Source of the DNA: Leptobrachium leishanense
Lineage: Eukaryota; Chordata; Amphibia; Anura; Megophryidae
DNA: 64,000 nucleotides
Assembly: GCA_009667805.1 (NCBI GenBank)
Contig: CM019064.1
Coordinates: forward strand, 79,896,675-79,960,674
Reading direction: 5' to 3'
Shown one piece after another: positions 35,100 to 46,428 of this stretch (position 1 is the first letter of the stretch; each line of letters opens with the position of its first letter). Under the pieces are notes generated by a model that made no database searches, was not told the DNA's origin, and was given only the letters and a program-made list of their open reading frames with translations. The position numbers and the translations under genes were made by a program.

Positions 35100-35640
35100 C
35101 TACTACCTGGACAGAAGCGTCTCTGATTGGCCCTGGGAGGGTCACAGGTTTGTGTTTTTTTTCTTTTTTTGAGATTACTTTATAGACAAGCGACGCAGGG
35201 ATAAGATTGGCCGGCATGAGACTACAAAGCGTGAGCATGCCAGTGGCAACTAACCCGCTTGTAAGTGACATCCTTTGCGGTCTTATAAAAATACCTCTAT
35301 GTGTAAATTGATGGGTTGTGAGATCAGGCACCCTGACCAATAGGAAGGATCGCTCTCCCTTTGGGTAATAATAATGTGACCCCTTTGGATATGGAGGGTT
35401 GCTATGGAGACGGACAGAATTTAGGTGTTTGGTTACATCATGGGGAAATACAGAATATATGGAGTGTGAGAGCTATGAGATGCATTAGCTCTTGAGGAAG
35501 CCGTGTAGTATGACGGCAAAACGTGCGTCGAGTGCATCTTAAGAATGTAGATTTTGTTTTAGCTGTATACGATTATGGCTTGCGGTGTTTATGGGTTTCT
35601 GTGCCCAGTATTTATCAACATTGATTTCTCTATAACTCAT
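35100..35640 (+). mobile_element. Penelope-like element candidate, 3' part
   Basis: Contains CTTGAGGAAGCCGT...ACGGCAAAACG (35491-35522), a stem-loop flanked by conserved boxes of the type recurring at 63748. No reverse transcriptase is present. Classification is by resemblance to the conserved tails of amphibian Penelope-like elements and is tentative. Confidence 0.35.
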
Positions 35641-36120
35641 TCTATGAAGGGTCTGGGATGATAGAGGTTGCAGGGACAGAGCAGAAAATACTACAGCTTG
35701 AGGGATAGTACAGGAAGTCCAACTGGACTCCTAAAGGTTTCCTGTGGCCGTCTATGATTGATGCTGCTGTTATTGGGAAGACATAAATGCAGTCAAGTAT
35801 AACAATTGGGACAGAATAAAGTATGTACATCCACCTTATGGAATGTCTGCGGCACATTATCCAGATTAAGCTGTGTATATACATCCAGGTCTTGATGTAG
35901 TATTATCGATATAGCATAACCTGACCTAGAACCCTTTTATTCTTTCCAGATCTTTTCTATATATGTGAGATTTTATTACCGTCTGTGTATTTGTGGTATA
36001 TATGTAATATTCTTCATTTGTAATTCATGTGTGTACCTGCCAGTAGGGGGACGAGTGTGGAGGCTCCATATCTAGCTTCCCACCTTTTGGGGGGGGGGGG
36101 TTGATTTGTGCATAGTGTTC

Positions 36121-36241
36121 CTTTACAAAAAACAAAAGCGTTTTAATTTTTTTTTTTTATTAATCACCCAATGAATCAATTTAATCGAAAAAATTAAATT
36201 GGCCAATAGATTATGAAAATGATCGTTCGTTGCAGCCCTAA
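36121..36241 (-). mobile_element. hAT-like fragment, one terminus
   Basis: The reverse strand begins TAGGGCTGCAACGAACGATC at about 36241, a terminal sequence common in vertebrate hAT elements. The other end is missing. Confidence 0.5.
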
Positions 36242-36488
36242 CATAGCACGTGTAGTTGCAGTAAATAAAAATGGAAATTATAGTTGAACACATTCTGCAA
36301 AAAAATGCCCAAAACACTTTAGTCTATACGCAGCAGGTAAGCAAAGCAAGGCCGTGTCACTAAGGGGTTAAATGTCTATGATGATTAAACTGAAGATGGA
36401 AATTCTGGGTCAGGATTTCCATTTCACCATCTGGGGGTGGGCACGCAGGTTTTAGTTCATCGCATTGAAAGCAATCCGTGTCGTACAG

Positions 36489-38021
36489 AAACTAACATGG
36501 GTATGGTTTTAATGGTGTCTGCACATTGAGAAAAGCCACGTAAATCAAACGCAACAACTGCAACACGGACCTGTGTGGTTTATAGGTAAAACGAGGGGGG
36601 TGTGGCGGGCTGCCAAGGAGAGAGGTTGCATGCTGTTGGAGCTCCGCGGCGTTCTCTTCTCCCTGGACATTGAGATTTTAAATTGCTGAGTACCCTCACC
36701 CGAGGACCCTGGCCGGCTGGCCAACAGGACTGTGCTGACCGGAGCCTGTTTCCACCCCCTCCGGTCCAGAGACACACCTGCAGGACGCCATCTCCGGCTG
36801 GAGAATGCCATTGGCGGCCATTTTCCGGCCTGTTTCGCAGATTTCACTACCCCCCAGTTCTGCGCTGGAGACCATGTCGGCGGCTGGGGAGACGGAGGGC
36901 CCCACGTTTCCCAGCTGTGCTGGACGCCGTGCTGCAGCTGCTGGGGGAAGAGGAGAGCCATGTGACACAGGGCGATATGCGTCGCATCCTGGCGGTGCTG
37001 CACTCCGGCCTGAGCACTGAAGACTCGACCAGCGGCATTCCTGGGAGCAAGCAGCCTGCAGGGGTATCACAAGGCGGTGAGCTACCTGAGAGGGCGGAGA
37101 GCTGCGGGACGTGGAGAAGGCGCCAGATCACCTGATTCCGCAGGATGTTCCCCTGAGGGGAGATCTGACCACGTGGCGTTCTTCTGAGGTGCCCACATGT
37201 CGAGGGTCGTCAGGCCAGAGGCAGCTGGTCGGTGCGCTGGCGGCACCCAACTGTGTCCGGAGACCCACTATCCTCCCATCTCTGAAAAAGAGATTTTGCC
37301 TGGTCCCCCGGCGGCCCCCTGCTTTGGAGCTACTTGCGGCCTCACCTTGGGTGGCCAGAAATCCTGGTGACGGTGCGGGCGAGGGCCTACTTGATTTGTC
37401 AGCCTTTCTCTTCGCCGATAGGCTTTGCCTGCCCCACTGCTCCGGCAGTTGAGACACTGGCTGACAACAGGTCTGCATTCTTTCCCCCTTCACCTATTTG
37501 ATGGCAAATTGATGTGCTCCCACTGTTGTTCTCCCCCCCCCCCCACTTAATTCAGAGGCGCTTCAGACATTAGTTTACTTCTTTTCCCCCGATGACATTC
37601 CCCGGCTGGGGATAAATTTTAGACTTTCTGGGTTTTAATTTTATTTTTTCTCTGAAGTATTTTTGCTATAACCCCCCCCCCCCATTATTTGACATTTTGC
37701 TGATTTTTCATGAGACCCCCCCTTTATGTTATCTGTGTTTCTTCTGATAGTCGACCTCGCAGGACCAGATATTGTACTATGACGATCAGTCTGTGACTTT
37801 TTCTTTCTCTGCAAAATAAAAAAGCTTAAATATAGATAAAACTAGCAGCTGAGAATAAAAAAAAAAAAAATATATATATATATATATTATTATTTTTTTT
37901 TTATTCTCAGCTGCTAGTTTTATCTATAAACCACACAGGTCTGTGTTGCAGTTGTTGCGTTTGATTTACGTGGTGTTTCTCCATGTGCAGACACCATTAA
38001 GACCATACCCATGTTAGTTAA
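36489..38021. mobile_element. Element with 95-bp inverted repeats
   Basis: The arms 36489-36586 and 37926-38021 are inverted copies (AACTAACATGGGTATGGT ... CTGTGTGGTTTATAG). The 1.3-kb interior is GC-rich on the left (36600-37460) and holds C-tracts on the right. Next to the right arm is a separate hairpin: ATAGATAAAACTAGCAGCTG at about 37834 and its inverse at about 37910, around an A/TA-rich loop. Frames open in the left half show no recognised domain. Class unknown. Confidence 0.6.
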
Positions 38022-38036
38022 AATACACACACACAC

Positions 38037-38461
38037 ACCAGGAAAGAGCACTCCATAACAATGACCACCTTCTTCCACCATTTTCTGAAAAAAAAACCCA
38101 CATTTCATAACTTCAAAAAACCTGACGGAGGTGAAAAATGATGGGGTTTCAGTTCAAAGTATGATCATAGTTTGCTTAAGCCTGTCCACCATGACAGCCT
38201 ATAAAGGCCTCGAGCTGCCGGGGAGCTCCAGGGTGAGTTGATCCTGTAAGTGCGGACTCAGTCAAGTTAGATAGGACCGGTCAAAGATGGGGTACATTAG
38301 CGACTGCGACAGGCTTAAGCAAACTATGATCATAACTTTGTGAACTGAATCCAACATTTTTCACCTCAGGCAGGTTTTTTGAAATGTGTTTTTTTGTTGT
38401 TGCAGAAAATGGTGGATGAAGGTGGTCATTGATATGGTGAGCTCTTTCCTGGTGTTTTGTA
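38037..38461. mobile_element. Foldback-type MITE with about 150-bp arms
   Basis: Arms about 38037-38192 and 38305-38461 are imperfect inverted copies. Shared words are ACCAGGAAAGAGC, AATGACCACCTTC-TCCACCATTTTCTG, GAGGTGAAAAATG and ATGATCATAGTTTGCTTAAG. Only about 110 bp separate the arms. It directly adjoins the element ending at 38021. No clear duplication. Confidence 0.75.
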
Positions 38462-40120
38462 TTAAAACGTGCACCCTCTGTTGTTACAAGTTTAGTTTGA
38501 GTGCAACCCCCCTGTGATTTGTAATAATAATATATATTTCGAGTGTCGGGAGGCACAGATTTACTATTTTTGCCCGTTTTGGAGCAATCTAGCAAAGCTT
38601 CATGGCAACCAATAAGTGGAAAGGACAATATGAAAAACACTATAAAATATGTAAAAAGTATATAAAAAATGTTTTAGACATGTCATAAAAGATTAAAATA
38701 AAAAGAATTAGTATTGTAAAGTGTTATTTTATTTATACAGGTTGGAGTATCCCTTAGACAAAATTTTACAAAAAATGCTTTCAGTGCCAACATGACACCA
38801 GAACTGGAAATTCCCCTCGCACACCTGACCTCACGTAACAGAGACACGATTATTAAACTTATGGTATAAAATGAACTTCAGGCTGTGTATAAGCTGTGTA
38901 TGAAATATAAATTAATTCCCTTTTTTAGACTCAGGTCCCATCCCCAAACATATTTCATTGTTATATGCAAATATTCCACAATCAGAAACAAATATCTGTT
39001 CCCACGCGTTTCAAACTGGGTATACTCAAATATTATTAGAATAATAAATGTACTGTATACCATTAAAAGATGTACTGGCTTTACTTCTAGGTGTATCAAA
39101 TTATATAGTATGTTTTATTCTATTTATCCAATAACAAGACAAAGTATTTTATCACATAATATTATGTAATGGTGATACAATGTATTTTTATAACGTGCAC
39201 ATGGTAGTAAGATGTGTCACTGCCTGCATGGTGTTGTTCACCTTGCCTGATTGCATTGTGCTGAAATCAGTCCTGTGTTACAAGAGATCAGGAATGTTTA
39301 TTGTGACAGCTCTGATTAAATCCTGCCAGCCGGAAAAAACATGCAGTGACTGTATCCTGTGTGCTGGATGCCAAGATCCTTCAATAATATGAATCCTAGG
39401 GACGCCACTATATCAACAGCCAATACTGTAATGCACCATCATCAACCCGTCACGCAACCCTAACATCCCGCTATAACATTTAGGAGCCAGGTGAATATTT
39501 TCAGGAGCCAATCTAAAGGTTTTGTGGATTATTTCCCCGGTACCAGGAAAACCTAGGAAGTAGAGCCAAGCAAACTTGCTGTTTGCTTGTGCCATATCAG
39601 GGTTATATCAAAACAAACAGTGTGACATCACTATTAATAAAACAGGTCTTGGTAAAATTTATATCAAACGCAGGTACCAGAAAGAAATCATGAGATCGAG
39701 ATCTTGGCTGCCTTTCCCCTAGCAGCGGGACGTCACCGCAGATCACCCAGACCTTGTGTTGGTACATTGGGGGATTCCAAATACCTGATGTTCTGGACCT
39801 GTCCAAAGGACAACACAGAGGAAGCAGGTAACCGGTTGGAGAATGGGGGCACTGCTGAGATTACTGGGCCAGCTTTGTAACAGGCTCAGAGCAGGGCGAT
39901 TCTGAAATCAAACCGTTTTAAAATCAATTAGAGACAGTATTTATATTAAGAGACAATATCTGCACTATGTCCTATTCTTTCTTTCTCATATTTTCCAAGA
40001 TGGAATGAGAGATGACCTGCAGAAAATATTAAATATTTATTTTACATTTACACAAATCACTTTTTGTCGGTGTATTACAGGTCTATTAAGTATTGTCACT
40101 TCATTGCAATAATTCACTAT
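38462..40120. other. Unassigned AT-rich sequence
   Basis: No exon or repeat could be supported across this stretch. Confidence 0.35.
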
Positions 40121-40303
40121 CAGGGCTATTCCGAGAGAGGTGAAAACCAGGAGAAATGACTTGAGAAGCGAAAATTCTAGGTCAAAATAGCCGATTTGGA
40201 ATGTGAGATGAAGGGGGGAATTTTTCTGGTATGGCCATTTTAACCTAGAATTTTCACCTCTCCAGTCATTCGCCTGGTTTTCACCCCTCTCTGAATAACC
40301 CTG
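40121..40303. mobile_element. Short MITE with GGGTTATTC ends, copy 1
   Basis: 183 bp; ends CAGGGCTATTCCGAGAGAGG and, inverted, CAGGGTTATTCAGAGAGGGG. It is nearly palindromic: GTGAAAACCAGG and AAAATTCTAGGT each recur inverted. Same family as 44597-44737. Confidence 0.75.
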
Positions 40304-40874
40304 TATATTGCAACTAATTATATTTGCCTCTCTGATAGCTCAGTATCTTGGAAGAACCATGTGCCATTTATTGATGGCCACCATCATAATGACCCATGTG
40401 GAACCAGTACACAAGACACCTACCAATAACGTCTCAAACCGTGACTGAACACAAAGACGCCTCTGTCTTTCAAAGATGTCTGCCCGCCCTTTGCATGAGA
40501 AAACACATTTGCTGAAAAGGGTCAAATGACAGCGATGCAGGATATGGCGGGGCTTGAAAAATGGGATAAACCAAGACAACATAACGCTCTCCTCCAATAC
40601 AATAAATCACACAGTAGATGTAAATGGTTTTTACAGTTTAACAGAAAAACCTCTGTCCCAATAAAACAGTAAGGCTCAATGACAGCATTATCACACCATG
40701 ATTTCTAAAGATATCCTGTTATACCAGAATCTCCTGCTCATTTACAACCGTCAGGACCGAGCAGATATGACCACCATAAACATGCAGGCTCGGCCACATG
40801 GGAGCAGGATCACCAGATCAAGCTTAGCCCAAGTTTAAAGGGCCAGCATCCACCGGCCCTCACACAACATATAG

Positions 40875-41006
40875 CAGGGGGTCGGCAGCCGTGACCCTCC
40901 ATAGGTTTTGGAACTACATTTCCCTTGATGCTCAATCTAATAAGTGGCTAAGCATCATGGGAGATTTATTTCCTAACATCGGCCCCCACCATGGCTGCTG
41001 ACCCCC
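40875..41006. mobile_element. hAT-type MITE
   Basis: Starts CAGGGGGTCGGCAGCCGTG and ends, inverted, GGGGGTCAGCAGCCATGG. It contains GGAACTACATTTCCCTTGAT and AGCATCATGGGAGAT. A partial second copy follows at about 41091-41200 (TGGAACTACATTTCCCTTGA). Confidence 0.7.
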
Positions 41007-41445
41007 AAAACTGTGGGATAAGAGACAGAAGAATAAACCAGCAACTGCTATACAAAAACAGAAATTCACCGCAACCAGCCACAGCACCCTAGATGGTTTG
41101 GAACTACATTTCCCTTGATGCTCCGCCATTCTTTGACTAGGCACTAGGGCAAATGTAATTCCCAGAAGAAAGGAAACCCCTGGGGGTGCTGAGCCTGCGG
41201 CCGGGCGCCCTGTCTCCATCAAACTAACCTGGGGATTGTACAGAAGTGACCTGGAAAATGCAAACTATAAAAGGTTAAAAAAGGGAGAAGAAATTTACCA
41301 ATTAATAACCAAGGTTTTAGAACATTTTAAAAAAAAATTACAACCCCCCTGTGATTGCCTGCTCCCCCCCCCCCGTGTGGCCAGTCTGCTGGCTGAGGGT
41401 GCTGTGTGAGCAGTGCACAATAACCAGGAGCAGCAGTTTAGCAGC

Positions 41446-41590
41446 ACATGGAACTGACCAGCAACCTTGGCCCTCCAGATGTTCTTAAACTACATCTCCC
41501 ATGATCCTCTAGTCCTCATTAGATTGGCTGAGCCTCAAGGGAAACGTAGTTCCAAAACATCAGGAGGGCCAAGGTTTCTGAACCCCGCTG
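41446..41590. mobile_element. hAT-type MITE
   Basis: Has CAGCAACCTTGGCCCTCCAG, ACTACATCTCCCATGATCCT, then GTAGTTCCAAAACATCAGGA and the end GGCCAAGGTTTCTGAACCCC. Same family as 40875 and 53407. Confidence 0.65.
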
Positions 41591-42080
41591 TACAGCACAA
41601 CACATGCCCCGGGTAAGGGAGGGCAGCCAGATCCGCCCGGTCTCCATGGCCCACACACGAGCAGTACCCGCCTGCCACGAGCAGATTTCGAGGGAGACCC
41701 AGGAGGCCCATTTAAGATCCCTTTGTGGCCGAAGAACCGATCTCTTCGCTCCCCTGCATGTATTTTGGGAGTTAAGGCCAGGCAGCTCTTTTCGAGCGCT
41801 GTCCGTCAGCACGTGAGAGTGACAGCTGTAACAGGGGAGCATGGCGGAGCAGGCAGGCCCGGGGGGGGGGGTCAGGGCGCCGCAGCACCCCCAGAGCAGC
41901 GCGTTTGTGTACATTTACCGATGCCCCGGCCGCTCCTCATCCGCTTCGCATAAACCCGTGTCTCTCCGAGCCGCTCTGTTTACATTTTTTTTTCTCTCTC
42001 TAGTCTAGCGAATGACTTTCCGGGTGGGCGGAGGCCTTGAGCGTGAGGTCAGAAGTCACGTGTAGGCAGACACGCCCACT
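41590..42080. promoter_or_regulatory. CpG-rich region, candidate promoter
   Basis: CpG is frequent here compared with surrounding sequence. A GC-box-like GGGTGGGCGGAGG (42020), CACGTG E-box words (41810, 42057, 42089) and no TATA box fit a housekeeping promoter. A plus-strand ATG at 41841 (MAEQAGPG, 37 codons) shows no clear donor. If the 33.7-kb exon belongs to inpp5k, its first exon could lie here on the minus strand. This is inference from composition only. Confidence 0.35.
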
Positions 42081-42230
42081 ATTCCAACACGTGATCAGTT
42101 GGTCACATCAAGTGCCCTGGGGCCATCTTGACTGCTGGCAATCACTTATGTTGTGATGGGAATGTTAACAAACTGTGTGACTGGCTTCAATGAAATAGCA
42201 AGGATCAGCATCATCGCTGAAAACCTATAG

Positions 42231-42610
42231 CAGACGTCAGCAGCACTGTCTCCCCAGAGGTTTTGGAACTACATACATATCCCATGATGACTATTAACAT
42301 ACCTCAATACAAAATGCACCTGTAAACATGTAACATAATGACTTTATTTCCTCCATATTTATTTTTCTGTTAATCTGTATATTTGGTCTTGTGTTAATAT
42401 CTTGCATTTTACTATTTTGTATTTCTGTAACCACTCAATGTTCTTGAACCCAGGACATACTTGAAAACGAGAGAAATCTCAATGTATCCTTCCTGGTAAA
42501 ATCCTTTATAAATAAATAAATAAATGACTAGTCATCTCAAAATGTGCCTGAGCATTAATGGGAATGTAGTTTCAAAGAGTCTGGGGGGATCAAGGTTACT
42601 GACTTCTTGC
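42231..42610. mobile_element. hAT-type MITE interrupted by a LINE 3' end
   Basis: The outer halves (42231-42293 and 42524-42610) carry GTCTCCCCAGAGGTTTTGGA, CTACATACATATCCCATGAT and then GGAATGTAGTTTCAAAGAGT, the usual order of the MITE. The insert between them is a LINE tail. Confidence 0.75.
42294..42523 (+). mobile_element. Rex1/L2-type LINE 3' end, duplication ATGACTA
   Basis: A 230-bp tail matching the 3' region of the element at 46858-47966 in opposite orientation. It ends ATCCTTCCTGGTAAAATCC followed by (AAAT)n. ATGACTA stands at 42287-42293 and 42524-42530, marking insertion into the MITE. Confidence 0.9.
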
Positions 42611-42844
42611 AGATATTATGGCACTGCCTTGGGGGTTAATGACAGGGGATGTTTCACACATTTCCTTTATGTGTCACCTGTTCAGCAGGATTATAATCTT
42701 ATAATTGCTATAGATCCTGCTGTTTCTTAAATCTCTCAGTATATAATGATGAATAAAGAAAGCCACACACGAATTGAGACATTTGGAAGCAGACAACAGG
42801 TGTATAGGGTTGCTATTTTGTCCATGTTCTCCTGGATATGTATA

Positions 42845-44286
42845 CAATGAGGGAACAAATTATTTGATCCTCTGCTAATTTTGTTTTCCCACTGACAAAG
42901 AAATGATCAGTCTATATTTTTAATGGTAGGTTTATTCTAACAATGAGAGACAAAATAATAACGAAAACATCCAGAACAAAGCATTTCAAAAAAGCTATAA
43001 ATTGATTTGCATTTTAAGGAGTGAAATAACGCTTTGATCCCCTATCAAATCAGCAAGATTTCTGGCTCCCAGGTGTCTATTATACAAGAGTGCTCCTAAT
43101 CTCAGCTTCTTACCTGTATAAAAGACACCTGTCCTCAGAAGCAATAAATCAGATTCCAAACTCCCCACAACCAAAGAGCTGTCCAAGGATGCCAGGTACA
43201 AGATTGTAGACCTACAAGACCATCGTCAAGCAGCTTGTTGAGACGGTGACAACAGTTGGTGCGATTATTCGCAAATGGAAGAAACACAAAATAACTGTCA
43301 ATCTCCTTTGGTCTGCGGCTCCATGCAAGATCTCACCTCATGGAGTTTCAAGGATCAGGAGAATGGTGAGGAATCTGCCCAGAGGATCTTCAAGGCAGCT
43401 GGGACCATAGTCCAAGAAAACAATTGGTAAAACACTACGCCGTGAGGGACTGAAATCCTGCAGCACCCGCAATGCCCCCTGCTCAAGAAAGCCCATGTAA
43501 AGTCTATCTGAAGTTTGCCAATGAACATTTGAATGATTGAGAGTGTTGTGGTCAGATGAGACAAAATCGAGCTCTTTGGCATCAACTCCCCGTGTTTGGA
43601 GGAAGAGGAATACTGCCTATGACCCCAAAAACACCATCCCACCGTCAAACATGGAGGAGGAAAAATTATGCTTTGGGGATGTTTTTCTGCTAAGGGGACA
43701 GGACAACTTCACCGCATCAAAAGGGACGATGGATGGGGCCATGTACCGTCAAATCTTGGGTGAGCACCTCCTTCCCTCAGCCAGGGTATTGAAAATGGGT
43801 TGTGGATGGATATTCCAGCATGACAATGACCCAAAACATACAACCAAGGCAACAAAAGCATGGCTCAAGAAGTGTGCTAAGGTCCTGGAATGGCCTAGCC
43901 GGTCACCAGACCTTAATCCTATAGAAAATCTGTTGGAGGTTTGAGTTGCCAAACGTCAGCCTCAACCTTTAATGACTTGAAGAGGAGTGAGCCAAAGCCC
44001 CTCCCGAGATGTGTGCAAACCTGGTGGCCAACTACAAGAAACGTCTGAGATTGCCAACCAGGGTTTTGCCACCAAGTACTAACTCATGTTTTGCAAAGGG
44101 GTCAAATACATGTTTCACGCATTAAAATGCAAATCAATAACTTTTTTGAAATGTTTTTGTTGTTTATTCTCTCACTGTTAAAATAATCCTACCATTAAAA
44201 TTATAGACTGATCATTTCTTTGTCAGCGGGCTAACGTCCAAAATCAGCAGGGGAATCGAGTAACGTTCCCCCCCCCCCCCCCCCTG
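42845..44286 (+). mobile_element. Tc1 transposon, decayed, third family
   Basis: Left end CAATGAGGGAACAAATTATT after TA (42843-42844). The inner inverted block CACTGACAAAGAAATGATCA is at about 42890, with its inverse TGATCATTTCTTTGTCAGC at about 44209. The right terminus has been replaced by a C-tract (about 44269-44284), so the exact end is unclear. The terminal type is common in fish and frog Tc1 elements. Confidence 0.88.
43190..44082 (+). pseudogene. Tc1 transposase pseudogene
   Basis: Retains [15 protein letters not shown] DNA-binding sequence (about 43260, frame broken), the first Asp in WSDETK (43548), the second in QHDNDPKHTT (43819) and Glu in [10 protein letters not shown] (43921). 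Only 33 residues separate the last two, one fewer than DD34E. Several frameshifts are present, including one just after NPIENL. The end is near the stop at 44080-44082. Inactive. Confidence 0.88.
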
Positions 44287-44596
44287 TGTTTATTATTAAA
44301 ACATGACCGATCTGGCAACTATCACAAGCCCTCTGCGTGTATTTATTTTAAGGTTAGGTATTGGAGCACTGCAGGGGTGAATTAGATGTAGATACTATGG
44401 GCCCTATGCTTAGGGTTGTCCCCTGCCCAGTTTTCACCCAGCCAGTTCGGGTTTGTAATTATGTGTTTGGGTTTCAGCCCCCCCCCCCCCTTCCACACAG
44501 ACAAATGATTCAGACCAGGCCTGGACTGAATACCAGTGAATGTATACCATTGTGAGCCTGTGTTAGTGTATACCTAATATGTACTTGAGAGTCTAA

Positions 44597-44737
44597 CAGG
44601 GTTATTCAGAGGGAGGTGAAAATTCTAGGTCAAAATAGCCAAACCAGAAAAATTCTCCATTTATCTCACTTTCCAAATCAGTTATTTGGTCTAGATTGTT
44701 CTCTTCTCCTGGTTTTCACCGCTCTCTGAATAACCCC
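44597..44737. mobile_element. Short MITE with GGGTTATTC ends, copy 2
   Basis: Ends CAGGGTTATTCAGAGGGAGG and, inverted, GGGGTTATTCAGAGAGCGG. It contains AAAATTCTAGGTCAAAATAG like copy 1. No duplication could be fixed. Confidence 0.7.
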
Positions 44738-44877
44738 ATAAGTGTCCATCAGTGTCTGCCTGAGTCTGTCAGTATGAAACAAATCCGGATACCTCACATT
44801 GGCAGTATTTGGGTCTGTGGTCCCGGGGTCTCTGAAGGATGTATAAGCAAGTGGTGATCATTCAACTCCAGGATTAA

Positions 44878-45211
44878 GGCCAGTGTCAGACAAGTGCACT
44901 AGGTGTGTCCCTACTGACGTGGCTTTCGGCATGTGACGCTGCGACGGGGTCAGCCAGACACTGTTGCGTGCGCACGAACTGTGTGTTCAACAACAGTCGC
45001 GCTACTTCCGTGCAGCAGGCCTCTCCATCAAAGCGTTAGGACGCGTGTTGACAGAGCTGGAAAGCACGATCCTCCATAGGAGGATCGAGCCTTGCAGCGC
45101 TGAGCGCACTAACTGCGCTCAGTGAGGTGGCCAGACGGGCGTCGAGTGGAAGGAACGTCCACTCTCACAGACGTTCCTTCCGCTCTTCAAGACGCTCATC
45201 TGACACTGGCC
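44878..45211. mobile_element. Harbinger-type MITE, TAA target
   Basis: 334 bp; ends GGCCAGTGTCAGACAAG and, inverted, GGCCAGTGTCAGATGAG. TAA is present at 44875-44877 and 45212-45214. Inner hairpins such as GATCCTCCATAGGAGGATC and GGAACGT-CCACTCTCACAGA-ACGTTCC are present. Confidence 0.85.
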
Positions 45212-45215
45212 TAAG

Positions 45216-45335
45216 AGAGCTTTATTTCATCCAAGTAGACCCGGCAATGTTTCAACTCAGAATCAGTCTTTGTCAAGCTTGTCCCTCATGATTCTCATCT
45301 GAAGTCAGTATTAACCCCCCCCCCCCACAAAAAAA
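45216..45335 (-). mobile_element. Penelope-like tail candidate
   Basis: The reverse strand reads ACTGATTCTGAGTTGAAACA followed by TTGCCGGGTCTACTTGGATG and AATAAAGC. The arrangement resembles the conserved tails at 7245 and 63748. Very tentative. Confidence 0.3.
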
Positions 45336-46048
45336 CCCAGCTCTGAGAACATGATATGAATGGAATTTGCACAATCATTTAAAGAGTCTATACTCCCCTC
45401 TTGACCTGCAGTGCAGAGGACAGCACCATCCATGACTGCCTCGTTTTCTCTTGCATTAGGACGCAGAAACAATGTGCATGTATGACTGGATGCTGACCCA
45501 GCCTCATGAGCTCCATCAGAGGGAGACCTCGGTCATCATTCAAAGAGTGTATAATCTACATAAAAAAAATATATGCCGGGTGACTTGAGTGTTCAGTTTT
45601 GGCTTGAAGGAAAGGTGGCAACCCTATGCCGGCTGAGCAGGTAACAGTGATCATGAAATGCAAAATTCATCCATAGCTGTTACCATTTGTGGCTTCCTAT
45701 TAGCAGCCATATTGCAAATGGTCAGATATGTAGGGATGCCGGATCCTCCACGTTTTCCTGGACATGTATTATATTTTATGTAGAGGGAGAGCACCGGGAA
45801 GACGCTTCCCTGCACTATGTATAATTCATATGTTGCAGGTGGGAAATCAGTTCTCTAATCAGGACGGGTCACTTGGAATTTCAAAATCATAACTGCAGTT
45901 TATAGCGCCTACATACTCCAAGCGGGTATGTTTTTCATTCATTACCCATCAGCTTGAATAAATTACATGCCTCCAGGGAAATATGGCCGATCTGACAGCT
46001 CTATGGATACAGGATTTTCTCTCTATCCTCCCGATCACCCAGCAGCCC
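45336..46048. other. Unassigned sequence
   Basis: No exon or repeat could be supported. Confidence 0.35.
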
Positions 46049-46051
46049 TAA

Positions 46052-46425
46052 GGCCGGGTGCACACTAGGCGTTTTCTTCTGCGCACTAGCGTGCGTTAAA
46101 AAGGACGCACTTTGACGGAAGAGATGGTAGACGCCAGACGATGCGTTAATTTTGACACACGTCATAAAAAGGGAATTTGAGTTGAAAGGGGAAAAAAAAA
46201 CCTGGGCTTTTGACATTTGACGTTCAGCACGCGGCCAACGTTGCGTCAATCCTAGCGCAACAGCCTTGGTGTTTCCATGACGGACGTCTTCAGCGCACGT
46301 TATGTGTTGTGCGTGTACTACGTGTGTTCTTCTCTATCCGCGTAATTATATGCTACAACGCACGTCATAAAGAGCGTCATAACGCGCGCTAGTGCGCAGA
46401 AAAAACGCCTAGTGTGCACCCGGCC
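46052..46425. mobile_element. Harbinger-type MITE with 40-bp near-perfect ends
   Basis: 374 bp. Ends GGCCGGGTGCACACTAGGCG, continuing to TTCTGCGCACTAGCG, are inverted at the right with few changes. Flanks are TAA (46049-46051) and TTA (46426-46428), compatible with an altered TWA duplication. The sharp ends suggest a young copy. Confidence 0.75.
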
Positions 46426-46428
46426 TTA

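Noticed and set aside
36545..37493. Overlapping open frames of 60-150 codons in GC-rich DNA
   Set aside because: Several frames on both strands are open simultaneously and none has a recognised domain. They lie inside an inverted-repeat element; kept only as an unexplained interior.
41213..41255. Possible 22-bp microexon on the minus strand (TTTTCCAG ... GTTAGT)
   Set aside because: Splice-like signals are present but the interval is too short and lacks any other support; such pairs occur by chance.
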